Source of the DNA: DATEOR01 sp036279015
Lineage (GTDB): Bacteria; Actinomycetota; Thermoleophilia; Gaiellales; Gaiellaceae
Assembly: GCA_036279015.1 (NCBI GenBank)
Contig: DASUJY010000006.1
Coordinates: forward strand, 1 to 64,000
Reading direction: 5' to 3'
DNA: 64,000 nt
Shown: piece by piece, positions 49,444-57,234 of the stretch
How the letters are laid out: every line of letters begins with the position of its first letter
Position numbering within the stretch: position 1 is the first letter of the stretch
Translations under genes and position numbers: made by a program
The notes under the pieces: model-generated
What the model was told of the DNA's origin: nothing
Seen by the model: only the letters and a program-made list of their open reading frames with translations
The model's database searches: none

Positions 49444-50637
49444 GTGGCGGCCGTCCACCACTTCGACGTGCTCGTGATCGGGAGCGGAGCTTCCGGCCTT
49501 GCCTCCGCCGTCGCCGCCGAGCGCGCAGGCGTCCGCGTCGCGCTCGCGACGAAGGGCGCCCTCCAGTCCTCGAACTCCGCGAAGGCCCAGGGCGGGATCC
49601 AGGCGGCCGTCGGCGCCGACGACTCGCCGGACGTCCACGCGCTCGACGTCTGGAAGAGCTCGCACGAGACGGCCGACATGCGCCTCGTGCAGATTCTCAC
49701 CGCCGAGGCGCCGGAGACGATTCGCTGGCTCGAGGACGCAGGCGTCGAGTTCACGCGGGAGAACGGGGGCTATCGCGTCGCGCGCTGCGGCGGAGCGACG
49801 CGGAGGCGGCTTCTGCAGGTGGGCGACCGGACCGGGCTTGCGATCACGAAGGCTTTGCGCGAGACGCTGCTCGCCTCGAGCGCCGAGGTCTTCCCCAAGT
49901 CGCCGCTCGAGGAGCTCGTCCCGATCGAGAGCGGATGGCGCGCGGTGTGCGGCGAGCACGTGATCGAGGCCGGCGCCGTCGTCCTCGCCGCCGGCGGCCG
50001 CTGCTACCGGGAGGCCGGGGAGCGCGGCGAGCTGACGACGAACCACCCGGGCGCCACGGGCGAGACGACGAAGATAGCGCTCGACCTGGGAGCCGAGGCG
50101 CGCGACCTCGATGCGCTTCAGTACCACCCGAACGGCGGCGTCTGGCCCGAGAAGATGCAGGGCTATTCGATCCCGGAGACGACACGCGCCTACGGCGCCG
50201 TCCTCCTGAACGCGGACGGCGAGGAGTTCACCGACTCGCTCGGCCCGCGCGACGAGGTCTCGGAGGCGATCGTCGAGGAGGTCGCGCGGGGAAAGGGCGT
50301 CGAGACGCCGGGCGGGCGGCCCGCCGTCTGGCTCGACACGACCCGGATTCCACGGGCGGACGCGGAAGTCTCGCTCCCGTACATGCTGCGCCGCTATCGC
50401 TCCGGCGGGATCGATCCCCTCGCCGAGCCGATCCTCACCTACCCGGTGCTGCACTACCAGAACGGGGGCCTCGTCATCGATGAGCAGGGGGAGACGACGG
50501 TCGAGGGGCTCTTTGCGGCCGGCGAGATCGCAGGCGGCACGCACGGGCGCAACCGCATGATGGGCAACTCGCTCCTCGAGTGCTGTGTCTTCGGGCGCCG
50601 GGCGGGCCGGGCGGCAGCCGAGAAGGTGGCCGCGTGA
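49444..50637 (+). CDS. FAD-dependent fumarate reductase / L-aspartate oxidase-type flavoprotein
   Basis: The 397-residue protein has the FAD dinucleotide motif DVLVIGSGASGLASAVAAE, SSNSAKAQGGIQAA, LQYHPNGG, and GGTHGRNRMMGNSLLECCVF near the end, with the catalytic Arg/His residues of the SdhA/FrdA/NadB family. It is soluble and short. As the genes after it encode fumarase, fumarate reduction or succinate/aspartate oxidation are both possible. It overlaps the fumarase alpha gene by 4 bases. Confidence 0.83.
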   Translation: MAAVHHFDVLVIGSGASGLASAVAAERAGVRVALATKGALQSSNSAKAQGGIQAAVGADDSPDVHALDVWKSSHETADMRLVQILTAEAPETIRWLEDAGVEFTRENGGYRVARCGGATRRRLLQVGDRTGLAITKALRETLLASSAEVFPKSPLEELVPIESGWRAVCGEHVIEAGAVVLAAGGRCYREAGERGELTTNHPGATGETTKIALDLGAEARDLDALQYHPNGGVWPEKMQGYSIPETTRAYGAVLLNADGEEFTDSLGPRDEVSEAIVEEVARGKGVETPGGRPAVWLDTTRIPRADAEVSLPYMLRRYRSGGIDPLAEPILTYPVLHYQNGGLVIDEQGETTVEGLFAAGEIAGGTHGRNRMMGNSLLECCVFGRRAGRAAAEKVAA

Positions 50638-51530
50638 GCACGGTCGCCACGGATCTGCAGCGGACCGTCGAGGATGCGGCCGCCCACCTCTACGTGTGGG
50701 CGCTCAAGGACATCCCGCAGGACCTGCGCGACGCGCTCGTGGAGGCGCGCGGGCGGGAGACCTCGACGCCTGGCCAGCGGGTTCTGGACACGATCATCCG
50801 CAACGTCTCGATCGCGGACGACCGGGAGACGCTCGTCTGCCAGGACACGGGGATCGCCGTCTACTACTGCCGCGTCGGCGAGCGCTTTCCGCTCCATCCG
50901 GCGCGGATCTACGAGGCGCTTCGCGACGGGACGGAGCGGGCGACGGTCGAGCATCCGCTCCGCTCCAACACCGTCCACACGCTCACGCGCGAGAACACCG
51001 GCCAGAACGTCGGCTACCGGGTGCCGATCGTGCACTGGGACTTCGTCCCGGACTGGGACGGGCTCGACGTCAAGTGCGTCCCGAAGGGGTCGGGCTCGGA
51101 GAACATGAGCTTCCTGAAGATGTGCGTCCCCGCCGACGGCGTCGCGGGCATCAAGCGCTTCGTCCTCGACTCGATCGTGGGCGCGGGCGGCAAGCCCTGT
51201 CCGCCCGGGATCGTGGGCGTCGGCATCGGCGGCTCGGCCGACTACGCCATGCACCTTGCGAAGGAGGCGATCGCGCGGCCCGTGGGCACGCGCAATCCGG
51301 ACCCGGAGGTCGCCCGGCTCGAGGAGGAGCTCTTCGAGCTCCTGAACGAGACCGGCATCGGGCCGATGGGCCTCGGGGGCGACGTCACCGTGCTCCAGTG
51401 CCACGTCGAGCACGCGGACACGCACATGACGCTGAACCCGGTCGCCGTCAACTACCAGTGCTGGGCCGCGCGCCGCGCAACAGCGCACGTCGCCGCGGAC
51501 GGCTCGGTCGACTTCGACCGGGAGGCCTGA
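50634..51530 (+). CDS. class I fumarate hydratase, alpha subunit (or L-tartrate dehydratase alpha)
   Basis: The 298-residue protein has the [4Fe-4S] Cys residues in LVCQDTGIAVYY, SFLKMCVPADG and GGKPCPPGIVGVG, and the segments RENTGQNVGYR and PMGLGGDVTVLQ, typical for the N-terminal half of class I fumarases, here encoded separately. Works with the beta subunit to interconvert fumarate and malate; the tartrate dehydratase TtdAB shares the fold. Confidence 0.9.
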   Translation: MSTVATDLQRTVEDAAAHLYVWALKDIPQDLRDALVEARGRETSTPGQRVLDTIIRNVSIADDRETLVCQDTGIAVYYCRVGERFPLHPARIYEALRDGTERATVEHPLRSNTVHTLTRENTGQNVGYRVPIVHWDFVPDWDGLDVKCVPKGSGSENMSFLKMCVPADGVAGIKRFVLDSIVGAGGKPCPPGIVGVGIGGSADYAMHLAKEAIARPVGTRNPDPEVARLEEELFELLNETGIGPMGLGGDVTVLQCHVEHADTHMTLNPVAVNYQCWAARRATAHVAADGSVDFDREA

Positions 51531-51537
51531 TGCGTGT

Positions 51538-51655
51538 CGTTTCCAGACACCGGGGTCTGACCCCGTTGTGGATAACCGAAACCGCTGGATCGACGGTTTC
51601 AAGCGAACGCACTCGTCCTCTCGGGACGACGGGGTCTGACCCTGGTGTGGAAAGC
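51538..51655. repeat. inverted-repeat element with GGGGTCTGACCCC units between the fumarase subunit genes
   Basis: About 118 bp. The left end CGTTTCCAGACACCGGGGTC and the right end CCTGGTGTGGAAAGC are inverted copies. Inside lie GGGGTCTGACCCC (51552-51564), GAAACCG/CGGTTTC (51578-51584/51594-51600), CGTCC/GGACG (51614-51618/51624-51628) and GGGGTCTGACCC (51631-51642), so the RNA could fold into several hairpins. It splits a gene pair that is normally coupled. Confidence 0.7.
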
Positions 51656-51665
51656 GCGGTGGTCG

Positions 51666-52250
51666 GTGGCTGAGCGGCGCGTCACCTTCCCGACCGACGA
51701 GGAGACGATCCGGTCGCTGCGCGCAGGCGACTCCGTCCTCGTCGACGGCCACGTCATCGGCATCCGCGACCGGACGCAGATCCGGATCTTCGACCAGGGA
51801 GTGGAGCCGCCGATGGATCTGCGCGGCGCGTTCCTTCTCCACACGGCCCCGGGCGTCCGCAAGGTCGGCGCGGGGAAGTACGAGCCAGTCTCGATCGGGA
51901 CGACGACCAGTGCCCGCATGGTGCGGTTCACCGAGCCGCTCGGCCGCGACTACGGCGTGCGCGCGATCTGCGGCAAGGGCGGCCTGCCCGACGAGGCGAT
52001 CGAGCCGATGCAAAAGCACGGGATGGTCTACTTCGCGATCGTCGGCGGCGCGGCGGCGCTCGAGACGACCCAGATCGAGGAGATCGAGGAGGTCGCTTGG
52101 GAGGAGCTCATGCCCGAGTGCCTGTGGAAGTTCCGCGTCAAGGACTTCGGCCCCCTCACCGTCGGGATCGACGCCCACGGGACGTCCCTCTTCCACGACG
52201 TGCAGGAGGCCGCGAAGAAGCGACTGGAGGATCTCTATGCCAAGCTTTGA
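51666..52250 (+). CDS. class I fumarate hydratase, beta subunit
   Basis: The 194-residue protein matches the C-terminal half of class I fumarase: SVLVDGHVIGIRDRTQIRIF, HTAPGVRKVG, IGTTTSARMVRF, and FAIVGGAAALETTQIEEIEEVAWEEL. GTG 51666 starts just after the repeat element; no ribosome site is obvious. It overlaps comA by 14 bases. Confidence 0.9.
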   Translation: MAERRVTFPTDEETIRSLRAGDSVLVDGHVIGIRDRTQIRIFDQGVEPPMDLRGAFLLHTAPGVRKVGAGKYEPVSIGTTTSARMVRFTEPLGRDYGVRAICGKGGLPDEAIEPMQKHGMVYFAIVGGAAALETTQIEEIEEVAWEELMPECLWKFRVKDFGPLTVGIDAHGTSLFHDVQEAAKKRLEDLYAKL

Positions 52251-53025
52251 CGGCTTTCTCGACCTGCCCGGCCGCTCGCCGAAGCCGCGCACCAGGGGGC
52301 TCACGCACGTGATCGACAAGGGCCTCAACCTGCGCGAGATCGAGGGCCTCTTCGACACCGCCGGCGACTACGTCGACATCGTCAAGCTCGGCTGGGGCAC
52401 GTCCTACGTCACGCAGAACCTCGAGAAGAAGATCGCGCTCTACCGCTCCTTCGACACCCCGGTCGTCTGCGGCGGGACGCTCTTCGAGGCCGCCGTCGCG
52501 CGAGGAAAGCTCGACGAGTACCGGACCTGGCTCTCGGACAACCGCTTCTCGCACGTCGAGATCTCGGACGGGACGATCGACCTCCCGCGCGAGCGCAAGC
52601 TCGAGCTCGTCGCCGAGCTCGCCCGGGACTTCGTGGTCATGTCCGAGGTCGGCTCCAAGGACTCCAACGTCGTCTTCGCGCCCTACCAGTGGGTGCAGTG
52701 GCTGAGGGAAGACCTGGCCGCCGGGGCCTGGAAGGTGATCACGGAGGGCCGCGAGGGCGGAACGGCGGGGATCTTCCGCCCGACCGGCGACATGCGCACC
52801 GGCCTGATCGACGAGATCGTCCACGAGCTCGACGTCGGCGACATCGTCTTCGAGGCGCCGACCACCCAGTCGCAGGCGTGGTTCATCCAGCGGTACGGCG
52901 GCGACGTCAACCTTGGCAACATCCCGCCAGAGGAAGTGATCCCGGTCGAGACGCTCCGGCTCGGGCTCCGCTCCGACACGCTGAGGGAGGTGCTGCTCGG
53001 TGAGCACGCAGCTCTCACGGACTGA
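52237..53025 (+). CDS. comA: phosphosulfolactate synthase (ComA family)
   Basis: The 262-residue TIM-barrel protein shows GLTHVIDKGLNLREIEGLFD, VDIVKLGWGTSYVT, SHVEISDGTIDLP, VMSEVGSKDS and EAPTTQSQAWFI, which fits the ComA family (PF02679). ComA joins sulfite and phosphoenolpyruvate to phosphosulfolactate, the first step of coenzyme M or sulfolactate synthesis. Here it overlaps cysH, the sulfite producer, by 26 bp. ATG 52237. The family is clear; in bacteria some members may have other sulfonate products. Confidence 0.87.
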   Translation: MPSFDGFLDLPGRSPKPRTRGLTHVIDKGLNLREIEGLFDTAGDYVDIVKLGWGTSYVTQNLEKKIALYRSFDTPVVCGGTLFEAAVARGKLDEYRTWLSDNRFSHVEISDGTIDLPRERKLELVAELARDFVVMSEVGSKDSNVVFAPYQWVQWLREDLAAGAWKVITEGREGGTAGIFRPTGDMRTGLIDEIVHELDVGDIVFEAPTTQSQAWFIQRYGGDVNLGNIPPEEVIPVETLRLGLRSDTLREVLLGEHAALTD

Positions 53026-53692
53026 CGCCGAGATCGAGGCGCTGCCCGCAGAGGACGTTCTCCTCTGGGCCGCAGAGGAGTTCGGCGAGCGCCTCTGCCT
53101 CAGCTGCTCCTGGCAGAAGCAGTCCTCGGTGCTCGTGCACATGGTCTCCGAGCTCGGCCTCGACGTGGACTTCGTCGAGCTCGACACGCACCTCTTCTTC
53201 AAGGAGACGTACGAGACGCGCGAGCGCCTGGTCGAGCGCTACGGGCTCACCCTCATCCGCCCGGAGATCATCACGGTCGCCGAGCAGCACAAGCGCGAGG
53301 GCGCCAACCTGTGGGAGTCGAACCCCGACCGCTGCTGCCATATCCGCAAGGTCGAGCCTCTCATCGAGGTTCTGCGCCCGTACGATGCGTGGGTCTCCGG
53401 TATCCGGCGCGACCAGTCGCCCTCGCGGGCGGGCGCGCGGAAGGCGGAGCGCTCCGAGCGGTACGGCGTCTGGAAGATCCAGCCGCTCGCCGACTGGAGC
53501 GAAGAGGACGTCTGGACGTACATCATGGTGAACGACATCCCCTACAACCCCCTGCACGACGCGGGCTACCGGTCGATCGGCTGCATGCCGTGCACCCGGC
53601 CGACGAGCCCGGACGAAGAGGAGCGGGCCGGCCGTTGGGCGGGCTCCGACAAGCTTGAATGCGGAATCCATCTCGAGGAAAGGAAGGCATGA
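53000..53692 (+). CDS. cysH: assimilatory adenylylsulfate (APS) reductase
   Basis: The 230-residue protein has the PP-loop-like start CLSCSWQKQSSVLVHM, and the Cys pairs of the [4Fe-4S] cluster, RCCHIRKVEP and IGCMPCTRP, with the catalytic Cys in KLECGIH. The presence of both CC and CxxC pairs marks the APS reductase rather than the PAPS-only type. It makes sulfite and AMP. GTG start overlaps comA; ATGA joint to cysC. Confidence 0.93.
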   Translation: MSTQLSRTDAEIEALPAEDVLLWAAEEFGERLCLSCSWQKQSSVLVHMVSELGLDVDFVELDTHLFFKETYETRERLVERYGLTLIRPEIITVAEQHKREGANLWESNPDRCCHIRKVEPLIEVLRPYDAWVSGIRRDQSPSRAGARKAERSERYGVWKIQPLADWSEEDVWTYIMVNDIPYNPLHDAGYRSIGCMPCTRPTSPDEEERAGRWAGSDKLECGIHLEERKA

Positions 53693-54288
53693 CGGAACAC
53701 ATCTACGGGCACGAGCATCCCGATTCCGGTCGCACGCGCGGCGGCGGATTCTGCCTCTGGTTCACGGGGCTCTCCGGCTCGGGGAAGACGACGATCGCGC
53801 ACCTGGTCGGGCCCGAGCTCGACCAGCGGGGCGCCATCGTCGAGTACCTCGACGGCGACACCGTGCGGACGCATCTCTCCAAGGGCCTCGGCTTCTCGAA
53901 GGAGGACCGGGACACCAACATCGAGCGGATCGGCTGGGTCGCGTCCCGCCTCGTGCGCCAGGGCGCCGCGGTGATCTGCGCCGCCATCTCGCCGTACGAA
54001 GAGACGCGGAGGAAGGCACGTGAGCTCGTGGAGCCGTCCGGTCCCTTCATCGAGGTCTACGTGCGCGCCTCGGTCGACGAGTGCGCGCGCCGCGACGTCA
54101 AGGGTCTCTACGAGAAGGCGTTCGCCGGCGAGATCAAGGGCTTCACGGGCGTGGACGACCCGTACGAGGAGCCTGCCTCCCCCGAGCTCGTGATCGATAC
54201 CGAGGAGCACTCGCCCGAGGAGAGCGCCCAGCTCGTGCTGGCGAAGCTCGAGGAACTCGGCTTCGTTCAGGCGGGGGTGAGCGCGTGA
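53689..54288 (+). CDS. cysC: adenylylsulfate kinase
   Basis: The 199-residue protein has the Walker A GLSGSGKTT (residues 27-35), the APS-binding DGDTVRTHLSKGLGFSKEDRDTNI, and KGLYEKAFAGEIKGFTGVDDPYE. It phosphorylates APS to PAPS. It sits between cysH (APS to sulfite) and sat (APS source), so both branches start from the same product. PAPS here may feed the sulfotransferase 4 kb downstream. Confidence 0.95.
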   Translation: MTEHIYGHEHPDSGRTRGGGFCLWFTGLSGSGKTTIAHLVGPELDQRGAIVEYLDGDTVRTHLSKGLGFSKEDRDTNIERIGWVASRLVRQGAAVICAAISPYEETRRKARELVEPSGPFIEVYVRASVDECARRDVKGLYEKAFAGEIKGFTGVDDPYEEPASPELVIDTEEHSPEESAQLVLAKLEELGFVQAGVSA

Positions 54289-55424
54289 GCACCGTTACCT
54301 CGGAGCAGCTGATCAAGCCGCACGGCGGCGAGCTCGTCGAGCGGACGGGCGAGCGGCCCAGTGACGTCGACTTCCTGGAGACGGTCACGCTCTCCCCGCG
54401 CGAGCTGGCCGATCTCGACATGCTGGCTTCGGGCGCCCTCTCGCCGCTCGCCGGCTTCATGGGCTCGGCCGACTACGAGCGCGTCGTCGAGGAGATGCGC
54501 CTTGCGAACGGATTGCCGTGGGCGCTCCCCGTCTGCCTCGCCGTCGAGCAGGAGCCGAGCGCCGAGCGGATCGCCCTCGCCGACCAGAGCGGCCGTCCCC
54601 TCGCCGTGCTCGAGGTCGAGGAGGTCTACGCCTACGACAAGGAGCGCGAGGCGGAGCGATGCTTCCGGACGACCGAGGACGCCCATCCCGGGGTCGCCCG
54701 CCTCTACGGCCAGCCGGACAAGTACGTGGCCGGGCCGGTGACGGTCTTCGAGCGACTCGCGCCTTCGTTTCCCCAGCTGCACAAGGACCCGCGCGAGACC
54801 AGAGCGCTCTTCGCCGAGCGTGGCTGGAAGCGGGTCGTCGGCTTCCAGACCCGCAACCCGATCCACCGCGCGCACGAGTACCTGACGAAGTGCGCGCTCG
54901 AGACCGTCGACGGGCTCATGATCCACCCGCTCGTCGGCGAGACGAAATCGGACGACGTGCCGGCCGCGACCCGGGTGAAGGCCTACGACGTACTGCTCGA
55001 GGGCTACTACCCGCGTGACCGCGTCGTCGTGGCGGCGTTCCCGGCCGCGATGCGCTACGCGGGCCCCCGCGAGGCGATCTGGCACGCGATCTGCCGCAAG
55101 AACTACGGCTGCTCCCACTTCATCGTCGGGCGCGACCACGCGGGCGTCGGCGACTACTACGGCACCTACGACGCGCAGCTCATCTTCGACGAGTTCGAGC
55201 CGCACGAGCTCGACATCGAGCCGATGTTCTTCGAGCACTCCTTCTTCTGCAAGGTGTGCGGCCAGATGGCGACCGCGAAGACCTGTCCGCACTCGGGCGA
55301 CGACCACGTCTTCCTCTCGGGGACGAAGGTGCGCGCGCTCCTGTCGGAGGGACAGCTGCCGCCGGCGGAGTTCTCGCGGCCCGAGGTCGCGGAGATCCTG
55401 ATCGAGGCCTACCGGAACGCGTAG
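54285..55424 (+). CDS. sat: ATP sulfurylase (sulfate adenylyltransferase)
   Basis: The 379-residue protein is a single-chain Sat: SPLAGFMGSADYERVV, VGFQTRNPIHRAHEYL (QxRNPxHxxHE motif), VGRDHAGVGDYYG and a C-terminal zinc-like site (CKVCGQ, TCPHSG). It makes APS from sulfate and ATP. It ends the overlapping operon fumAB-comA-cysH-cysC-sat. GTG start overlaps cysC. Confidence 0.95.
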   Translation: MSTVTSEQLIKPHGGELVERTGERPSDVDFLETVTLSPRELADLDMLASGALSPLAGFMGSADYERVVEEMRLANGLPWALPVCLAVEQEPSAERIALADQSGRPLAVLEVEEVYAYDKEREAERCFRTTEDAHPGVARLYGQPDKYVAGPVTVFERLAPSFPQLHKDPRETRALFAERGWKRVVGFQTRNPIHRAHEYLTKCALETVDGLMIHPLVGETKSDDVPAATRVKAYDVLLEGYYPRDRVVVAAFPAAMRYAGPREAIWHAICRKNYGCSHFIVGRDHAGVGDYYGTYDAQLIFDEFEPHELDIEPMFFEHSFFCKVCGQMATAKTCPHSGDDHVFLSGTKVRALLSEGQLPPAEFSRPEVAEILIEAYRNA

Positions 55425-55425
55425 C

Positions 55426-55431
55426 TAGGAT
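55426..55431 (+). promoter_or_regulatory. putative -10 box TAGGAT for the gene at 55441
   Basis: TAGGAT is followed by 9 bases and GTG 55441, immediately after the sat stop codon. Confidence 0.35.
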
Positions 55432-55440
55432 GGCGCGGCA

Positions 55441-55857
55441 GTGGGTCGCGTCGGCCTCGTTGCTCTGTCGCTTGCGCTCCTCGTCGGGAGCGCCGCGGCG
55501 TTCACGCGGACCGAGAAGCTGAAGCTCGAGCCGTCCGCGGTCGCGAAGCCGAAATTCGAGCGGAAGCTCTATCCGAGTTGCGGCTGCCGTGACCGCCGGG
55601 CTCGGTTGAGCGTGCTCTTCAGGCGCCCCGTGCAGGTCGACCTGTCGATCGTCGATGTCGACGGCGCCCACGTGGCCACGCTCGCGCGAGGGAAGCACTT
55701 TCTGGCGGGGCGCAGGGCCTTCCGCTGGAACGGCAGGAACGATGCGGGAGAGGTGGTCGCCCGAGGGCGCTACCGGCTCCAGATCCGGCTCGTCGACGAT
55801 CGGCGGACGATCCTGATTCCCACGACGATCGTCGTTCGGCCGACCGCGAGCCCGTAG
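55441..55857 (+). CDS. small secreted protein with FlgD-like immunoglobulin fold
   Basis: The 138-residue product has a signal peptide (LVALSLALLVGSAAAF), a Cys pair (YPSCGCRDRR) and a C-terminal beta-rich domain, VDLSIVDVDGAHVATLARGK then FRWNGRNDAGEVVARGRYRL, the FlgD/CHU-C-type fold. The same motif ends the phosphodiester glycosidase gene at 35034 (WNVRNDRGRIVRDGRYLV). It probably sits in the cell envelope. Function unknown. Confidence 0.68.
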   Translation: MGRVGLVALSLALLVGSAAAFTRTEKLKLEPSAVAKPKFERKLYPSCGCRDRRARLSVLFRRPVQVDLSIVDVDGAHVATLARGKHFLAGRRAFRWNGRNDAGEVVARGRYRLQIRLVDDRRTILIPTTIVVRPTASP

Positions 55858-55957
55858 CCCCGCCGGGCGCGCGAGCCTCGACATTTGCGCTGCTACGATG
55901 GGCCACCGTGCGCGTGAGCGCAGCCTGTCAGCTGTCAAACGAGCGTCGGAGGTCTGT

Positions 55958-57229
55958 GTGCGTGTCCTGATCCTGGGAGGAGACGGTTTTTGCGGATGGC
56001 CTACGTCTCTTCATCTCTCGCAGCGCGGGCACGACGTAGCGATCGTCGACAATTTCGCCCGCAGGAATGCCGACATCGAGCTCGAGGCCTCCTCGTTGAC
56101 GCCGATCGAGACGCTCGGTACGAGGCTGGCCACCTGGCGTGAGCTCACCGGCCGCGAGATCGAGTTCCACCGGCTGAACGTCGCCGAGGACTACCGCGAC
56201 CTTCTCGACCTTCTCTCGGCGCTTCGCCCGGACGCGGTCGTCCACTTCGCCGAGCAGCGCGCCGCGCCCTACTCGATGAAGAGCTCGTGGCACAAGCGGT
56301 ACACGGTCAACAACAACCTGAACGCGACGAACAACCTCCTGGCCGCGATCGTCGAGTCGGGGCTCGACGTGCACGTCGTTCACCTGGGGACGATGGGCGT
56401 CTACGGATACGGCACCGCGGGCGTGAAGATCCCGGAGGGCTACCTCCGCGTGCAGATCGAGAGCGACGAGGGGACCTTCGTCGAGCAGGAGATCCTCTAC
56501 CCGCCGAACCCGGGCAGCATCTACCATATGACGAAGACGCAGGACCAGCTGCTCTTCGCCTACTACAACAAGAACGACGAGGTTCGCGTCACCGACCTGC
56601 ACCAGGGAATCGTCTGGGGAACGCAGACCGAAGAGACGCGGCTGGACGAGCGACTCGTCAACCGTTTCGACTACGACGGCGACTACGGGACCGTCCTCAA
56701 CCGCTTCGTCATGCAGGCGGCGATCGGCTACCCGCTGACCGTGCACGGCACGGGCGGCCAGACGCGTGCGTTCATCCATCTCCAGGACAGCGTCCGCTGC
56801 ATCCAGCTCGCCGTCGAGAACCCGCCGCAGGCAGGTGAGCGGGTGCGGATCTTCAACCAGATGACCGAGACGCACCGCCTCATCGACCTGGCGGAGCTCG
56901 TGTCGCGCCTGACCGGCGCGTCGATCGACTTCGTTGAGAATCCTCGCAACGAGGCTGCGGACAACGACCTTTTCGTCGAGAACCGGCAGCTCCTCGACCT
57001 GGGGCTCGTTCCGATCACGCTCGAAGACGGCTTGCTGACCGAGGTGGCGGAGATCGCGCAGAAGTACGCGCACCGGTGCGACCGCACCAAGATTCCCTGC
57101 CGGTCGTACTGGCGGCCTCGCCGCGCTCCAGCGGCCGAAGGCGCCGAGCAGGCGGTCGCGAGCTCCGACGGGCATGCCGACAACGACGCGGCAGCGGTCG
57201 AGGATCTCGACCGACCGGCCGTCCGCTAG
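55958..57229 (+). CDS. sqdB: UDP-sulfoquinovose synthase (SQD1/SqdB type)
   Basis: The 423-residue SDR protein shows the SQD1 signatures VLILGGDGFCGWPTSLHLS, IVDNFARR, RAAPYSM, LGTMGVYGYG, YHMTKTQDQLLFAYY (YxxxK) and DLHQGIVWGTQT. The enzyme joins sulfite to UDP-glucose to make UDP-sulfoquinovose, head-group donor for sulfolipid or a sulfo-glycan. GGAGG lies 5 bases before GTG 55958, which fixes the start inside a longer open frame. The last 40 residues are a low-complexity tail. Sulfate-assimilation genes just upstream supply sulfite. Confidence 0.93.
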   Translation: MRVLILGGDGFCGWPTSLHLSQRGHDVAIVDNFARRNADIELEASSLTPIETLGTRLATWRELTGREIEFHRLNVAEDYRDLLDLLSALRPDAVVHFAEQRAAPYSMKSSWHKRYTVNNNLNATNNLLAAIVESGLDVHVVHLGTMGVYGYGTAGVKIPEGYLRVQIESDEGTFVEQEILYPPNPGSIYHMTKTQDQLLFAYYNKNDEVRVTDLHQGIVWGTQTEETRLDERLVNRFDYDGDYGTVLNRFVMQAAIGYPLTVHGTGGQTRAFIHLQDSVRCIQLAVENPPQAGERVRIFNQMTETHRLIDLAELVSRLTGASIDFVENPRNEAADNDLFVENRQLLDLGLVPITLEDGLLTEVAEIAQKYAHRCDRTKIPCRSYWRPRRAPAAEGAEQAVASSDGHADNDAAAVEDLDRPAVR

Positions 57230-57234
57230 AGCAA

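Noticed and set aside
50634..52250. Assignment of the two-subunit hydratase as L-tartrate dehydratase (TtdAB)
   Set aside because: The fold cannot exclude it, but the adjacent fumarate-reductase-type flavoprotein makes fumarase the likelier role. Kept as an alternative only.
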